A stretch of 64,000 nucleotides of DNA, from NCBI GenBank assembly GCA_002633025.1, contig NMRB01000376.1, forward strand, positions 133,571-197,570, written 5' to 3'. The translations under genes were made by a program, and so were the position numbers. The stretch comes from Notospermus geniculatus (taxonomy: Eukaryota > Nemertea > Pilidiophora > Heteronemertea > Lineidae). A model generated the notes under the pieces. That model saw nothing but the letters and a program-made list of their open reading frames with translations, was not told where the DNA came from and ran no database searches. The first letter of the stretch is position 1. Each line of letters starts with the position of its first letter. This document shows, one piece after another, positions 38,553 to 49,314 of this stretch.

Positions 38553-39642
38553 TTAAATTCAGTTTATTGCGTAGGCACTAGTCTTACCTGTCGTGCAAAG
38601 AACGAGATGGCTATCCCAGCTGGCAATCCAAAGACGACCCTGATCACTGCAGTCATCAGACGCGACCCGTGCGGCAGGATGAACATCGACCCGGCATGGC
38701 CGCGGTGAAAATAACGACTGGCAGGCAGGTGTCAAACCAACTCGTATGACGAGGTGTGGCATTGATTGACGTGACCTCGGTAAAAAAATGCCACGAGACG
38801 AGGATGGCAGGCAGTCTAGACGGCGCCTATATGACCATCAACTGCAGCTATATTTAGATATGGTCAGACGGGCAGGCGCCAGGAGACTGGAGTTTGACAC
38901 TGATTGACGTGACCATGCCAGATGGTCTTGGTCCACGCACGTAGTTTGTTTGTTTTTCAGGCGGGGCAAGGGCGGGAACATTGATGGTGTCCTCGTGGTC
39001 TTTTGGCAGCCGTCGTGAACATATGATTTTAACCGCTGACTTTTGGCACACTGACTGACTGAGTGCCGGAAGGCGAGTCAAGTGCCGATGTTTCATTAGT
39101 TGCCCCCGTCAGCTGGCGCGTGCTTTTCTTTCAAATAACCAGGCGCGTCAAATTTCGCGCAACTTACGCGATTTTTGGAGCGCAAGCGCGATCGCGCCCC
39201 TCTCAGAAGACAGTGAATGGCTGCCCAAGTAGGCACAGCACTGCTAACAGTGTGAGCCAGATAGAAAGACATAGGCCTCTGACTCATGTCAGGTGCAGTT
39301 TGATGACGAAAAAATAGCCAAAATTTATAAGGCGAGCTTATGAATAATTGCTAACAGTTACCTATTACTAAAACTAAGAGCTAAAACTAAAACTAAGAGC
39401 TAACTAATTTAGGTCTGTAGTGATCTGAAGTCATAGTTAGCTGGGTTCAAGTTAACTATTTTTCAGGGTTATCCTGGTGTCAACTTTAAATATGAGATTT
39501 GACCTCACCCAATGTCTCCGTTTTACAGAAATAATGACCGGGATGGTTGTCCTTTGCCTTCGTTTCGTTGTATGTAGGCCTACCTCGTGCGGATGTCTTT
39601 TTGCACATATAGCCGCCCATACATAGCCGACCCAGTAACGCA

Positions 39643-39707
39643 TTTTGGTTCCTGAAGTCGCCGCTAGGGCTACCCTCCAGCCCTAGCGGTGGCTTCTGGA
39701 ACCAAAA
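39643..39707. repeat. hairpin upstream of NDUFA10 exon 1 (copy A)
   Basis: TTTTGGTTCC, then CGCTAGGGCT, a short loop, AGCCCTAGCG and GGAACCAAAA form a strong inverted repeat of 65 bp, about 150 bp before the start codon. The same hairpin is at 45273-45337 in copy B. It could be a MITE remnant or a structured element in the promoter or 5' UTR. Confidence 0.75.
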
Positions 39708-39856
39708 CGCCTACTAGTTAAGATGGTCGATCTTATAAAGTGCTTACCGGTGTGATCCACCAAAAGTTGCAAAACATTGAAATTTTTGGTGGAATAAACA
39801 CGAAATATTGACTTAATATTCACCCGAAATTGATAACCAGCTTGCATATGCAGTGA

Positions 39857-40700
39857 ATGAACATCATGGGGCTCTCTGTATTAAGAGGCAATGTTGGAAA
39901 ATGCTACATGATGGCCAGTCGAGGCGGAAAACTGTTGACCTCTGCACTGACTTCATCAGCTCCAGCTCCCCAAAATCTTTCAATGTCATTGATGAAAATG
40001 GCTGGTCCTTGTTTAGTTCAGGTTGCCAGGATTACTGCCCCTGCCAACCAGGTTGTTAAAGTGGAGAGGCCTAAACCGTGGCCATACAAAACTCTAAGCT
40101 ACAACTCCTTCTGGCAAATTTTTGACTGGACATACAAGCGTATCGATGAAAACAGCAAAGTTATTTGCGTCGACGGCAACATGGCAGTGGGAAAAACTGA
40201 CTTCGCCAAACGTCTTGCCGAAGAACTTGACTTTCACTATGTTCCAATGACAGCACATGATGCGTGCTTTGTCCATCCAAGTGGACGGTACTCCATGAAG
40301 GAACTGAATCAAGCTTTGCCGGAGGAATATCGTATGTTCGATCTCGAACAATGCTATCGTCTGAAGAATCCACAGAGTGGTAGGCCAGGCATGCTTCAGT
40401 TGATGTGGTTCAAGTCTAAAGTCTTTGATTATGCTGAGGGTCTATCACACTTGTTTAACACAGGTAATTGAAGCATAGGCCTACATGTACATTGTACACT
40501 TTACCCTTTTATAGGCCCTATCATGTTTTAGTTATAAATATACCACCATTTCCACTGTTGCTCATGCAGATATGCTATTTTCAGCTCGCTATTAAAACTA
40601 TTCTTTTTTTCAGGCCAGGGTGTAGTCTTCGATCATTCTTGCTGGAGTGACGTCGTTTATATTGAAGCTCTGAAAAAATGTGGCTTCTTGACACCTGGAG
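39857..40700 (+). pseudogene. NDUFA10: NDUFA10 exons 1-2, duplicated partial copy
   Basis: Exon 1 (39857-40463, then GTAATT) and exon 2 (40614-40700, then GTGAGT) match the complete gene at 45476 with the same splice sites and phases. Both exons are open, and the P-loop motif GNMAVGKT is intact. The visible differences are silent or in the mitochondrial leader, which is one codon longer here. Exons 3-7 do not follow, because copy B begins 302 bp downstream of exon 2. On its own this copy is truncated. Exon 2 ends in the phase needed by exon 3 at 46671, so a transcript starting here could skip copy B exons 1-2 and still encode a full protein. I label it a pseudogene for the missing exons; an alternative first-exon set is equally possible. 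Confidence 0.8.
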
Positions 40701-40719
40701 GTGAGTTTTGACATAAGCT

Positions 40720-41002
40720 GCAGGGTTTCCGCCAGGATTGTCAAGGAGGGGGGGGGAGAGAAGAAAAAAATTCAAAAAAAAAAATTTTTTTTCAAAAAAT
40801 TTTTGGCTTTTTTTTTGGTTAAAAATGGCCTCCAGAATCATTTTCTACACTCCAAAATGCAAAATTAGTCTTCCTTCTGCATGAAAATTGCATTTGAAAT
40901 GTGACAAATTAAAGAAAAACACTACTGAAGTGAAAATAAACTAAATGTCCCTTATGGGCCACCGTACGAGCTATCTGCTGAGCAAACGGTCTCGAATATT
41001 TT
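40720..41002. other. spacer between duplicates, homopolymer tracts
   Basis: This 283-bp spacer contains a G9-type run, a long A run and a long T run forming a low-complexity palindrome (40741-40820). It then carries CCCTTATGGGCCACCG, a word shared with 35985, 36818, 42300 and 43960. No coding sequence. Confidence 0.6.
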
Positions 41003-41082
41003 TTGCTCAGCAGATAGCTCCAGTGTGCGGCAGTCACTTTATGAAACAGGCCCCACGCTGCGGGCGGGCAGGCAAGGTCATT

Positions 41083-41232
41083 AGGGAGGTTTCGAAATCA
41101 AACGATAACGTAAACGTTAACGACAACGTTATTTTCATAGTACACATTAACCAGATTTTATATTGCATTTTCGGTACAAAAAGAACGTTGTCGTTAACGT
41201 TTACGTTTATCGTTTGATTTCGAAACCTCCCT
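41083..41232. mobile_element. 150-bp MITE, AGGGAGGTTTCG family, copy 1
   Basis: The ends AGGGAGGTTTCGAAATCAAA and TTTGATTTCGAAACCTCCCT are perfect inverses, and the arms continue with CGATAA, AACGTTAACGACAACG. ATT flanks both sides (a TA reading is also possible). The element is absent at the matching site in copy A, which proves it is an insertion. A relative with the same ends is at 49100-49216. Confidence 0.88.
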
Positions 41233-41240
41233 ATTATTAA

Positions 41241-41436
41241 AAGGAGCACGGTATTTGACTGCCGACGTAGAGGAAGCCACCTAGTGGCAGAACTACAAAA
41301 ATGCATTGCAAAATGTAGGCTACGTACAGTAAATCGGGTCAATTCGCCGACAACGTATGTAGTCTGTGGGTTGGAGAGTGGCGCGGTGGCGCCGGCTGTC
41401 GAGAAAGTGGCAATAAAAAAATAAAGCCGGGCTCCT
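41241..41436. mobile_element. TTAA MITE, AGGAGCACGG family (copy B)
   Basis: This is the counterpart of 38349-38552 carried along in the segmental duplication. It is flanked by TTAA at 41237-41240 and 41437-41440, with a few substitutions such as GCCGGGCTCCT at the right end. Confidence 0.78.
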
Positions 41437-41773
41437 TTAATTTCAGTTCATTGCGTAGGCACTAGTCTTACCTGTCGTGAACGAGATGGCTATCCCAGCT
41501 GGCAATCCAAAGACGACCCTGATCACTGCAGTCATCAGACAGGGCGACCCGTGCGGCAGGATGAACATCGACCCGGCATGGCCGCGGTGAAAATAACGAC
41601 TGGCAGGCAGGTGTCAAACCAACTCGTATGACGAGGTGTGGCATTGACTGACGTGACCTCGGTAAAAAAATGCCACGAGACGAGGATGGCAGGCAGTCTA
41701 GACGGCGCCTATGACCATCAACTGCAGCTATATTTAGATATGGTCAGACGGGCAGGCGCCAGGAGACTGGAGT

Positions 41774-44493
41774 ATGGCAAGCCAAAGCGGAATTTATTCA
41801 AGAAAGCAAATATCCCTTCAAGAACAAAAATTTATATTCAAGAAATTTGAAATTGTATTCAAAATGTATAAATTACCATTCAACATTTTAAAAATTATTG
41901 TTCAAGATATATTTTGATAGTATAAAAAGTCTGAAAATATTGTGCAAGATGTTTATTTTCATGTTTAAAACGAATTTATGCAACCTTGAAAAAGTTTTGT
42001 CAACCTTGAATAAAATTTTGTCAACCTTGAACAAAATTTTGTCAACCTTGAATAAAATTTTTTCAACCTTGAATAAAAATTTTCTATTCATTGATAAAAA
42101 CTTTCAAATCTTGAATATATAAATCAAAATGTTGACCAGTGAAAATTTTTCAATTCTTGGATAAACTTTTTCAACCTTGAATAAAACTTGTTCAACCTTG
42201 AAGAAAAGTTTTCAACCTTGAATAAAAGTGGTCAACCTTGAACGAAATATTGGCAAGACGCACGTGACCGCAGGTGATGACGTACAGCGCTCTGGTACAG
42301 TGGCCCATAAGGGACATGTATTTTTCATTTTACATTTGTATGGTTCCCGATCACTAAGATCGGGAACCATGCATACATTGTTTTTTGGTCATGGTGTCTG
42401 TGTGTATCTGTCATGTCTGTGTGTCTGTGTCTCTGTCCGTCTGTCATGCCTTGATATCTCATCTCCTTCAGCAGCTACAGCTTTGGAAACAAATCCTACC
42501 CCTAGGTTTGTCAACCTGGGCTATCCAATGAGCTAATCAATTTCAACCTCAGATGCCGCCGTCAGCTGCTATAACCAACTATTTTTTACATGGCTTAATG
42601 CGGAAGTTAAAGGTGAATTAAAGGCCGTATATACCCCTGTCTAGAAAAATTTTAATGAGGTCGAATTTGATTGGATGTTGGTGCATGGTGATGTCCCATC
42701 ATGTCGCAGCACAAATTATGATAAAAGGGGGCGCTGCGATCGCTTTCATGAAACTCGGTTTTTTCTGTAGTGCAGCCCTGTGGGTTAATTTTTTTTAAAA
42801 ATTCCTTCGCATTGCATTAGTACTGGGATGTATCTACAAAACGGCTGACTCAAAACTACAATAATAGGTGGCGCTGCTGAGATATTAATACGTTCACGTT
42901 TTTAACCATAAGTTCCGAATGGGTTAACATATTGACCTAATTCTTGTACATTCATCATGTACACGTGTCTGTGCATCCGTACATATGCAGTTTGCCGCAT
43001 TAACCCCTTCCTCCATTTTGTCAGTGAAATAGAATGCTTGGATTTCCTGATCAGACCGTCTCTCTTTAAATTTTGCATATTTAATTAGGTCATGACGTCG
43101 TCAGATTATGCAAATTGGGTCAAAAAAGTCGGTCACGTGACCTTGTTAGGGTTATCTCCGCTAGGGTTAGAATGGCGCCACTAAGTGCAGGAAGGAAGTG
43201 AAGTAAGGAAGGCCGAGGAATGGTAAGCATTCCATTTCACTGATAAAATGAAGGAAGGGGTTAATGCGGCAAATTGCATAATATGTACGGATGCACAGGC
43301 ATGTGTACATGATGAATGTACAAGAATTAGGTCAATATGTTAACCCATTCGGAACTTATGGTTAAAAACGTGAACGTATTAATATCTCAGCAGCGCCACC
43401 TATTATTGTAGTTTTGAGTCAGCCGTTTTGTAGATACATCCCAGTACTAATGCAATGCGAAGGAATTTTAAAAAAAAATTAACCCACAGGGCTGCACTAC
43501 AGAAAAAACCGAGTTTCATGAAAGCGATCGCAGCGCCCCCTTTTATCATAATTTGTGCTGCGACATGATGGGACATCACCATGCACCAACATCCAATCAA
43601 ATTCGACCTCATTAAAATTTTTCTAGACAGGGGTATATACGGCCTTTAATTCACCTTTAACTTCCGCATTAAGCCATGTAAAAAATAGTTGGTTATAGCA
43701 GCTGACGGCGGCATCTGAGGTTGAAATTGATTAGCTCATTGGATAGCCCAGGTTGACAAACCTAGGGGTAGGATTTATTTCCAAAGCTGTAGCTGCTGAA
43801 GGAGATGAGATATCAAGGCATGACAGACGGACAGAGACACAGAGACACAGACATGACAGATACACACAGACACCATGACCAAAAAACAATGTATGCATGG
43901 TTCCCGATCTTAGTGATCGGGAACCATACAAATGTAAAATGAAAAATACATGTCCCTTATGGGCCACTGTACCAGAGCGCTGTACGTCATCACCTGCGGT
44001 CACGTGCGTCTTGCCAATATTTCGTTCAAGGTTGACCACTTTTATTCAAGGTTGAAAACTTTTCTTCAAGGTTGAACAAGTTTTATTCAAGGTTGAAAAA
44101 GTTTATCCAAGAATTGAAAAATTTTCACTGGTCAACATTTTGATTTATATATTCAAGATTTGAAAGTTTTTATCAATGAATAGAAAATTTTTATTCAAGG
44201 TTGAAAAAATTTTATTCAAGGTTGACAAAATTTTGTTCAAGGTTGACAAAATTTTATTCAAGGTTGACCAAACTTTTTCAAGGTTGCATAAATTCGTTTT
44301 AAACATGAAAATAAACATCTTGCACAATATTTTCAGACTTTTTATACTATCAAAATGTATCTTGAACAATAATTTTTAAAATGTTGAATGGTAATTTATA
44401 CATTTTGAATACAATTTCAAATTTCTTGAATATAAATTTTTTTTCTTGAAGGGATATTTGCTTTCTTGAATAAATTCCGCTTTGGCTTGCCAT
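41774..44493. mobile_element. 2.72-kb foldback transposon, TU-like
   Basis: Two arms of about 1265 bp (41774-43039 and 43225-44493) are near-perfect inverse copies around a spacer of about 185 bp. The tips are ATGGCAAGCCAAAGCGG and its inverse. The 8-bp target duplication ACTGGAGT is exact (41766-41773 and 44494-44501), and the empty site survives in copy A at 38886-38893. Each arm has an outer domain of degenerate repeats of about 21 bp (TCAACCTTGAATAAAA type, to about 42243) and an inner non-repetitive domain containing a small GGTTCCCGATC hairpin. This plan of long inverted repeats, a repeated outer domain, a unique inner domain and an 8-bp duplication matches the sea urchin TU elements as I recall them. 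The frames in the arms appear once per arm and resemble no transposase, so the copy is non-autonomous. Confidence 0.92.
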
Positions 44494-45272
44494 ACTGGAG
44501 TTTGACACTGATTGACGTGACCAGATGATCTTGGTCCACGCACGTGTAGTTTGTTTGTTTTTCAGGCGGGAAGCAAGGGCGGGAACATTGATGGTGTCCT
44601 CGTGGTCTTTTGGCAGCCGTCGTGAACATGTGATTTTAACCGCTGACTTTTGGCACACTGACTGACTGAGTGCCGGAAGGCGACAATCATCCCGTTGCCC
44701 TATATTAAAAATCACTGATGCACTTAGGCCTAAGTCAAGCGCCGATGTTTCATTAGTTGCCCACGTCAGCTGGCGCGTGCTTTTCTTTCAAATATTAAAC
44801 CAGGCGCGTCAAATTTCGCGCAACTTACGCGATTTTTGGAGCGCAAGCGCGATCGCGCCCCTCAGAAGACAGTGAATGAGGCTGCCCAAGTAGGCACAGC
44901 ACTGCAAAGAGTGTGAGCCAGATAGAAAGGGAAATAGGCCTCTGACTCATGTCAGGTGCAGTTTGATGACTAAAAAATAGCCAAAATTTATAAGGCGAGC
45001 TTATGAATAATATATTGCTAACAGTTACCTATTACTAAAACTAAGAGCTAACTAATTTAGGTCTGATCTGACGTCATAGTTACATGTAGCTGCCAAGTTA
45101 ACTATTTTTTCAGGGTTATCCTGGAGTTATCTTGGTGTCAACCCAATGTCTCCGTTTTACAAAAATAATGACCGAGATGGTTGTCCTTTGCCTTCGTTTA
45201 GTTGTAGGCCTATCTCGTGCGGATGTCTTTTTGCACATATAGCCGCCCATACATAGCCGACCCACTATCGCA

Positions 45273-45337
45273 TTTTGGTTCCTAAAGCCGCCGCTAGGGC
45301 TACCCTCCAGCCCTAGCGGTGGCTTCTGGAACCAAAA
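45273..45337. repeat. hairpin upstream of NDUFA10 exon 1 (copy B)
   Basis: This is the same inverted repeat as at 39643-39707: TTTTGGTTCC, CGCTAGGGCT, then AGCCCTAGCG, GGAACCAAAA. The loop side carries two substitutions (CCTAAAGCCG for CCTGAAGTCG). It ends 138 bp before the first ATG of NDUFA10. Confidence 0.75.
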
Positions 45338-45475
45338 CGCCTACTATACGATGGTATATCTTATAAAGTGCTTACCAGTGTGATCCACCAAAACATTGAA
45401 ATTTTTGGTGGAATAAACACGAAATATTGACTTAATATTCACCCGAAATAGATAACCAGCTTGCATATGCAGTGA

Positions 45476-48011
45476 ATGAACATCATGGGGCTCTCTGTAT
45501 TAAGAGGCAATGTTGGAAAATGCTACATGATGGCCAGTCGAGGCGGAAAACTGTTGACCTCTGCACTGACTTCAGCTGGAGCTCCCCAAAATCTTTCAAT
45601 GTCATTGATGAAAATGGCTGGTCCTTGCTTAGTTCAGGTTGCCAGGATTACTGCCCCTGCCAACCAGGTTGTTAAGGTGGAGAGGCCTAAACCGTGGCCC
45701 TACAAAACTCTAAGCTACAACTCCTTCTGGCAAATTTTTGACTGGACATACAAGCGTATCGATGAAAACAGCAAAGTTATTTGCGTCGACGGCAACATGG
45801 CAGTGGGAAAAACTGACTTCGCCAAACGTCTTGCCGAAGAACTTGACTTTCACTATGTTCCAATGACAGCACATGATGCGTGCTTTGTCCATCCAAGTGG
45901 ACGATACTCCATGAAGGAACTGAATCAAGCTTTGCCAGAGGAATATCGTATGTTCGATCTCGAACAATGCTATCGTCTGAAGAATCCACAGAGTGGTAGG
46001 CCAGGCATGCTTCAGTTGATGTGGTTCAAGTCTAAAGTCTTTGATTATGCCGAGGGTCTATCACACTTGTTTAACACAGGTAATTGAAGCATAATTGGTA
46101 ATTGGTAATTAACAGGTAATTAATTGAAGCATAATTAATTGAAGCGTAGACTTAACACTTTTATAGCCCCTAGGCCTATCATGTTTTAGTTTCAGATCAC
46201 TGAATATACCACCATTTCCACTTCCAGTTGCTCATGCAGACATGCTATTTTCAGCTCGCTATTAAAACAATTCTTTTTTCAGGCCAGGGTGTAGTCTTCG
46301 ATCATTCTTGCTGGAGTGACGTCGTTTATATTGAAGCTCTGAAAAAATGTGGCTTCTTGACACCTGGAGGTGAGTTTTGACATAAGCTAATCTTAAGTTT
46401 TTACCCACGCGTACAGTAGGCCTGCTATTGTTACAACTTTGGAAAAGACTGGTAATAATTGCTAATCTTAAGTTTTTACCCACGCGTACAGCAGGCCCGC
46501 TATTGTTACAACTTTGGAAAAGACTGGTAATAATTGCTAATCTTAAGTTTTTACCCACGCGTACAGCAGGCCCGCTATTGTTACAACTTTGGAAAAGACT
46601 GGTAATAATTGCAGTAATTTACCCTCTTGTTGACCTCTGTTAATAGTAGTACTGGCTTTTTCTCTTACAGGTTACCGTTACCTGCTTGAGAACCGTCGAC
46701 TCGTGATGTGCGAGATGTTCAAGCCACATGTGACGATCTATCTGGACTCGCCTGTCCCAAAGATCATGGAAAACATAAGGAAAAGAAATATAGTAAGTTG
46801 TGTTGGGACTAGGGCCTGTTGATTCAAATTCCTAAAATACATTAGATCGCAAGTTCTTTATCTTAGATTAGAGGGTACAGGAAAGGCTTCAATTCATCCT
46901 ATACAATTTGAGGAATTTCTGCTTGTGTATAAATGGCAAAAAAATGATATTTCGAACCCTGATTATCTCTTTTCAGGACTATGAAATGAATAGCCCGATG
47001 ATGTCAGAAAAGTATGTTGAAGAGATCAGCAATGCCTTCAAGGATATATTCATACCACAGATGAGGTAACTACGGCATATTGCTTTAGAGTACCCAGTAC
47101 ATGTACACTGTAGAAATCACAAGCTTTCTCCGTAACAGTCCAGAAAACCTTCAATAAAGAAGGAAGATTTGACCTACATGTAAAATGGGTTTTGACAAAT
47201 ACCGGTAAGTGCTTTAAGTAAACTTGGTCATTCTTCTTTGGCAAATGTACATGTAACCAAAAACCTAGTTTTGAAGTAAATTCTATTTCAGGAAACATGG
47301 TGAAGTGCTTATCTATGATGCCAATAACCTCGAAGATTTGGAAATTGTGAGTAAATTTAGACAGCCAATGAATTTATTTCTATTAGGAAAAATATAGTAT
47401 ATCTGACATTGAGGATGCTGATTCAATTTTCATGCATGTAAAATTTGTCTGCATTGTTTTCAGATTGTTGAAGATATCGAACGCCTAAACCTAGAGCCTG
47501 ATCCCGAGAATGAAGAGAAATTCATTGACTGGCAATTAACCCGCGAAGATGACCTTGCATACTATCGGAAACTGTTCGGATGGAAGTTGTACATTGATCA
47601 ATTGTTTCGACTTCCTCGACCCTATAACCACCCAGAGTTAATGCGTACAGAAGAAGAAACCCAGGCAGTTGTGGATGCTCAAAACAAGGTATGCTTTCAT
47701 TGATACTTGATTTGAAATAAGAATCAATTCTAAGCAAGAAGAGACTGATCTGTAAACGGGTGTGTGTGTGTATTTGAGGTTTTTCCATCAGGGCTGAAGC
47801 CATTATTGCCCAATATATGTTGAAGGTACATGCAGAAACTTCAAGTTTACATCGAAGCATCTTCACTTTCATGACCTGAGTTGTTCAGTTTCTCTGTCTT
47901 TTAATTTTGTAAAGTTTCTTTATTTCATTTCAGTATTCAAGATCGAGACATGCTCCAGGTTACAATGAAGAGGATTCCTTCTTTAGCAAATTGTTTGACA
48001 TGAAACGCTAG
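45476..48011 (+). CDS. NDUFA10: NDUFA10, mitochondrial complex I subunit (7 exons)
   Basis: Accessory subunit of respiratory complex I (NADH:ubiquinone oxidoreductase) in the mitochondrial inner membrane, with a deoxynucleoside-kinase fold. Exons: 45476-46079, 46283-46369, 46671-46792, 46977-47065, 47292-47346, 47464-47688, 47934-48011; all introns are GT-AG and phases agree. The product is 419 residues, close to insect ND-42 and longer than the mammalian protein. The leader is basic and Ser/Ala-rich, as expected for import. A kinase-type P-loop (VDGNMAVGKTDFAKRL) lies near residue 100, followed by GQGVVFDHS, a VTIYLDSPVP strand, VVEDIE-like IVEDIERL, and a C-terminal SRHAPGYNEED. Translation could start at 45476 or at the ATG at 45485, which has the better context (A at -3, G at +4). 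The gene sits in a duplicated segment, with a foldback element ending 1 kb upstream. Confidence 0.94.
46386..46610. repeat. three exact-length 75-bp units in NDUFA10 intron 2
   Basis: The unit starts GCTAATCTTAAGTTTTTACC and ends AGACTGGTAATAATT. It occurs at 46386-46460, 46461-46535 and 46536-46610 with only two substitutions, in the first unit. A 75-bp length keeps reading frames open on both strands, which explains the apparent repetitive proteins here. The array lies exactly where copy A and copy B stop matching. Confidence 0.93.
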
Positions 48012-48341
48012 GAGTGGTCAGACACTGTACATATGTTGAACTACTAGAAAAGCAACGAGTTGACAGACTGGCACTTGCGGTGCAAAAAGTGTTATCTATT
48101 GATTTGGTGCAGTAGTGTAACAAAAGACAAAATGTGTTGCTCTGCACTCAATCCATGCCTGACTGTCTCCAGCTTAAAACAAATTGAAATATGTGAGGGG
48201 GAAATAGGTTTGTGTGGAGCTTTTCTAATATCTGAACAGTTCCTTGTCTCCAGTACCTGTAAAAAGTAGAGAAGTTGACTGTTAGATAAGATTGCACCAT
48301 ATGTTGTAAGTTGAGTGTAGTCTCATATAGTTTGTTCGATG

Positions 48342-48347
48342 AATAAA
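48342..48347 (+). terminator. AATAAA polyadenylation signal for NDUFA10
   Basis: AATAAA lies 331 bp after the NDUFA10 stop codon, in a plausible 3' UTR. It is the first canonical signal I find downstream. Confidence 0.6.
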
Positions 48348-48419
48348 ATATCACTCAATTCCAACATGTTATCCTGTGTTCTTCCTGAGCTCATATCCTT
48401 GACAGTCCCCCTCCCCTCA

Positions 48420-48494
48420 CTTCTGGGATCTCTACTAGAAAGTGCCCAAGGAAAACCCCGGTTGGGGTCGAAAATTTGCAAAATTCGGAGACGA
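48420..48494 (+). repeat. dispersed motif with CCCCGGTTGGGGTCGAAAA
   Basis: CTTCTGGGATCTCTACTAGA, AAGTGCC, CCCCGGTTGGGGTCGAAAA and GGAGACGACT recur as an inverted pair at 57112-57279 and in part at 31441-31488. It is a mobile or otherwise amplified sequence of unknown type, next to the N at 48508. Confidence 0.6.
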
Positions 48495-49099
48495 CTTTAC
48501 TTGTACTNATTTATTCTAAAAGAATGGAATGCAAGATATACATCATAGAGCAGCCAGGTTCTCAATTACAGGATTCTTGATAACAATTACCCTGTCAACA
48601 ACAAATAGCTTGGACGGAAAAGTTACGTTAATATCACAGTCAGTGAAAACAACCAACACAGAACGAGACATGCCGTTTCCAAATAAAATACATGCACAGA
48701 TGTATAAATCCTACCAATACTTGTTAACTATTGCAGATATTAGTACCCGTACATGTACGGTTTACATGTATGTACATGTAAACCTATCCATGGTGACACT
48801 TGTGTGCATTGATAATATTGGTACATGTGTATGGTATGTTGCATACATTTACACCTTCTTACATGGTGAGACTATGGTATGTACCGTGGTGAGACTATGG
48901 TATGTACTGTACCCTCTTCCTCGGAGGTCAGTCTGAGTGAGACACTGCCAGGTAAGAGGCACAATGACCTGCAGGGCAAATGGATCATATAGGATTTTGG
49001 CCCATTGACCATCCATGTAGTCTTAAGTCTAAGAGAATGTTACATGAGGTGTGTTACAGATTTCTATTAGCTCTTAAAGGTTGATGTCGTAGGGACAAT

Positions 49100-49216
49100 A
49101 GGGAGGTTTCGCAAGTGCCCGGTTTGGCCATACGACGACGTTTATCTATTGTTTGGGTACACCCACACAATAGATAAACGTCGTAGGGCCTAACCGGGCG
49201 CTTGCGAAACCTCCCT
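49100..49216. mobile_element. 117-bp MITE, AGGGAGGTTTCG family, copy 2
   Basis: The ends AGGGAGGTTTCGCAAG and CTTGCGAAACCTCCCT are perfect inverses, with long arms containing GACGTTTATCTATTGT and its inverse. AAT flanks both sides. It shares only the outermost 12 bp with the copy at 41083-41232, so the termini are conserved and the interior is free to vary. Confidence 0.85.
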
Positions 49217-49314
49217 AATATCATGAAAAACTCCTAAATAAATATAAATGTGAAAGTGCCACAAATACATGCAATCTGAAGTGCTCATCTTGTTCTGGAA
49301 AGTTACCCACAAGT

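Larger units (their letters stand above)
38267..40719 (+). repeat. segmental duplication, copy A (NDUFA10 5' end)
   Basis: These 2453 bp start TTGCTCAGCAGATAGCTCCA and end TTTTGACATAAGCT. They are repeated in the same orientation from 41003 to 46388, where two transposons have inserted. Identity is very high through promoter region, exon 1, intron 1 and exon 2, and the repeat ends 19 bp into intron 2. A 283-bp spacer separates the copies. Copy A contains the intact, empty foldback target ACTGGAGT at 38886-38893. Confidence 0.93.
41003..46388 (+). repeat. segmental duplication, copy B, interrupted by two transposons
   Basis: This is the partner of 38267-40719. Two insertions absent from copy A expand it: a 150-bp MITE (41083-41232) and the 2720-bp foldback element (41774-44493). 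Removing them leaves about 2.5 kb collinear with copy A. It runs into the full NDUFA10 gene, so copy B is the ancestral or functional position. Confidence 0.92.

Noticed and set aside
40094-40373. Minus-strand frames across NDUFA10 exon 1 (also at 45710-45989)
   Set aside because: They are antisense shadows of the coding exon.
42228-44039. Two 102-codon frames, one on each strand, encoding the same peptide
   Set aside because: They are mirror images within the foldback arms, rich in simple Ser/Cys/Val codons from TGTCTGTG repeats, and show no domain. They are a palindrome artefact and not a gene pair.
41888-44379. Lysine- and leucine-rich repetitive frames (KILFKVDK type)
   Set aside because: They are direct translations of the 21-bp outer-domain repeat of the foldback element.
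46262-46643. Repetitive frames on both strands in NDUFA10 intron 2
   Set aside because: The 75-bp repeat length is a multiple of three and has no stop in these frames. They lie within a confirmed intron.
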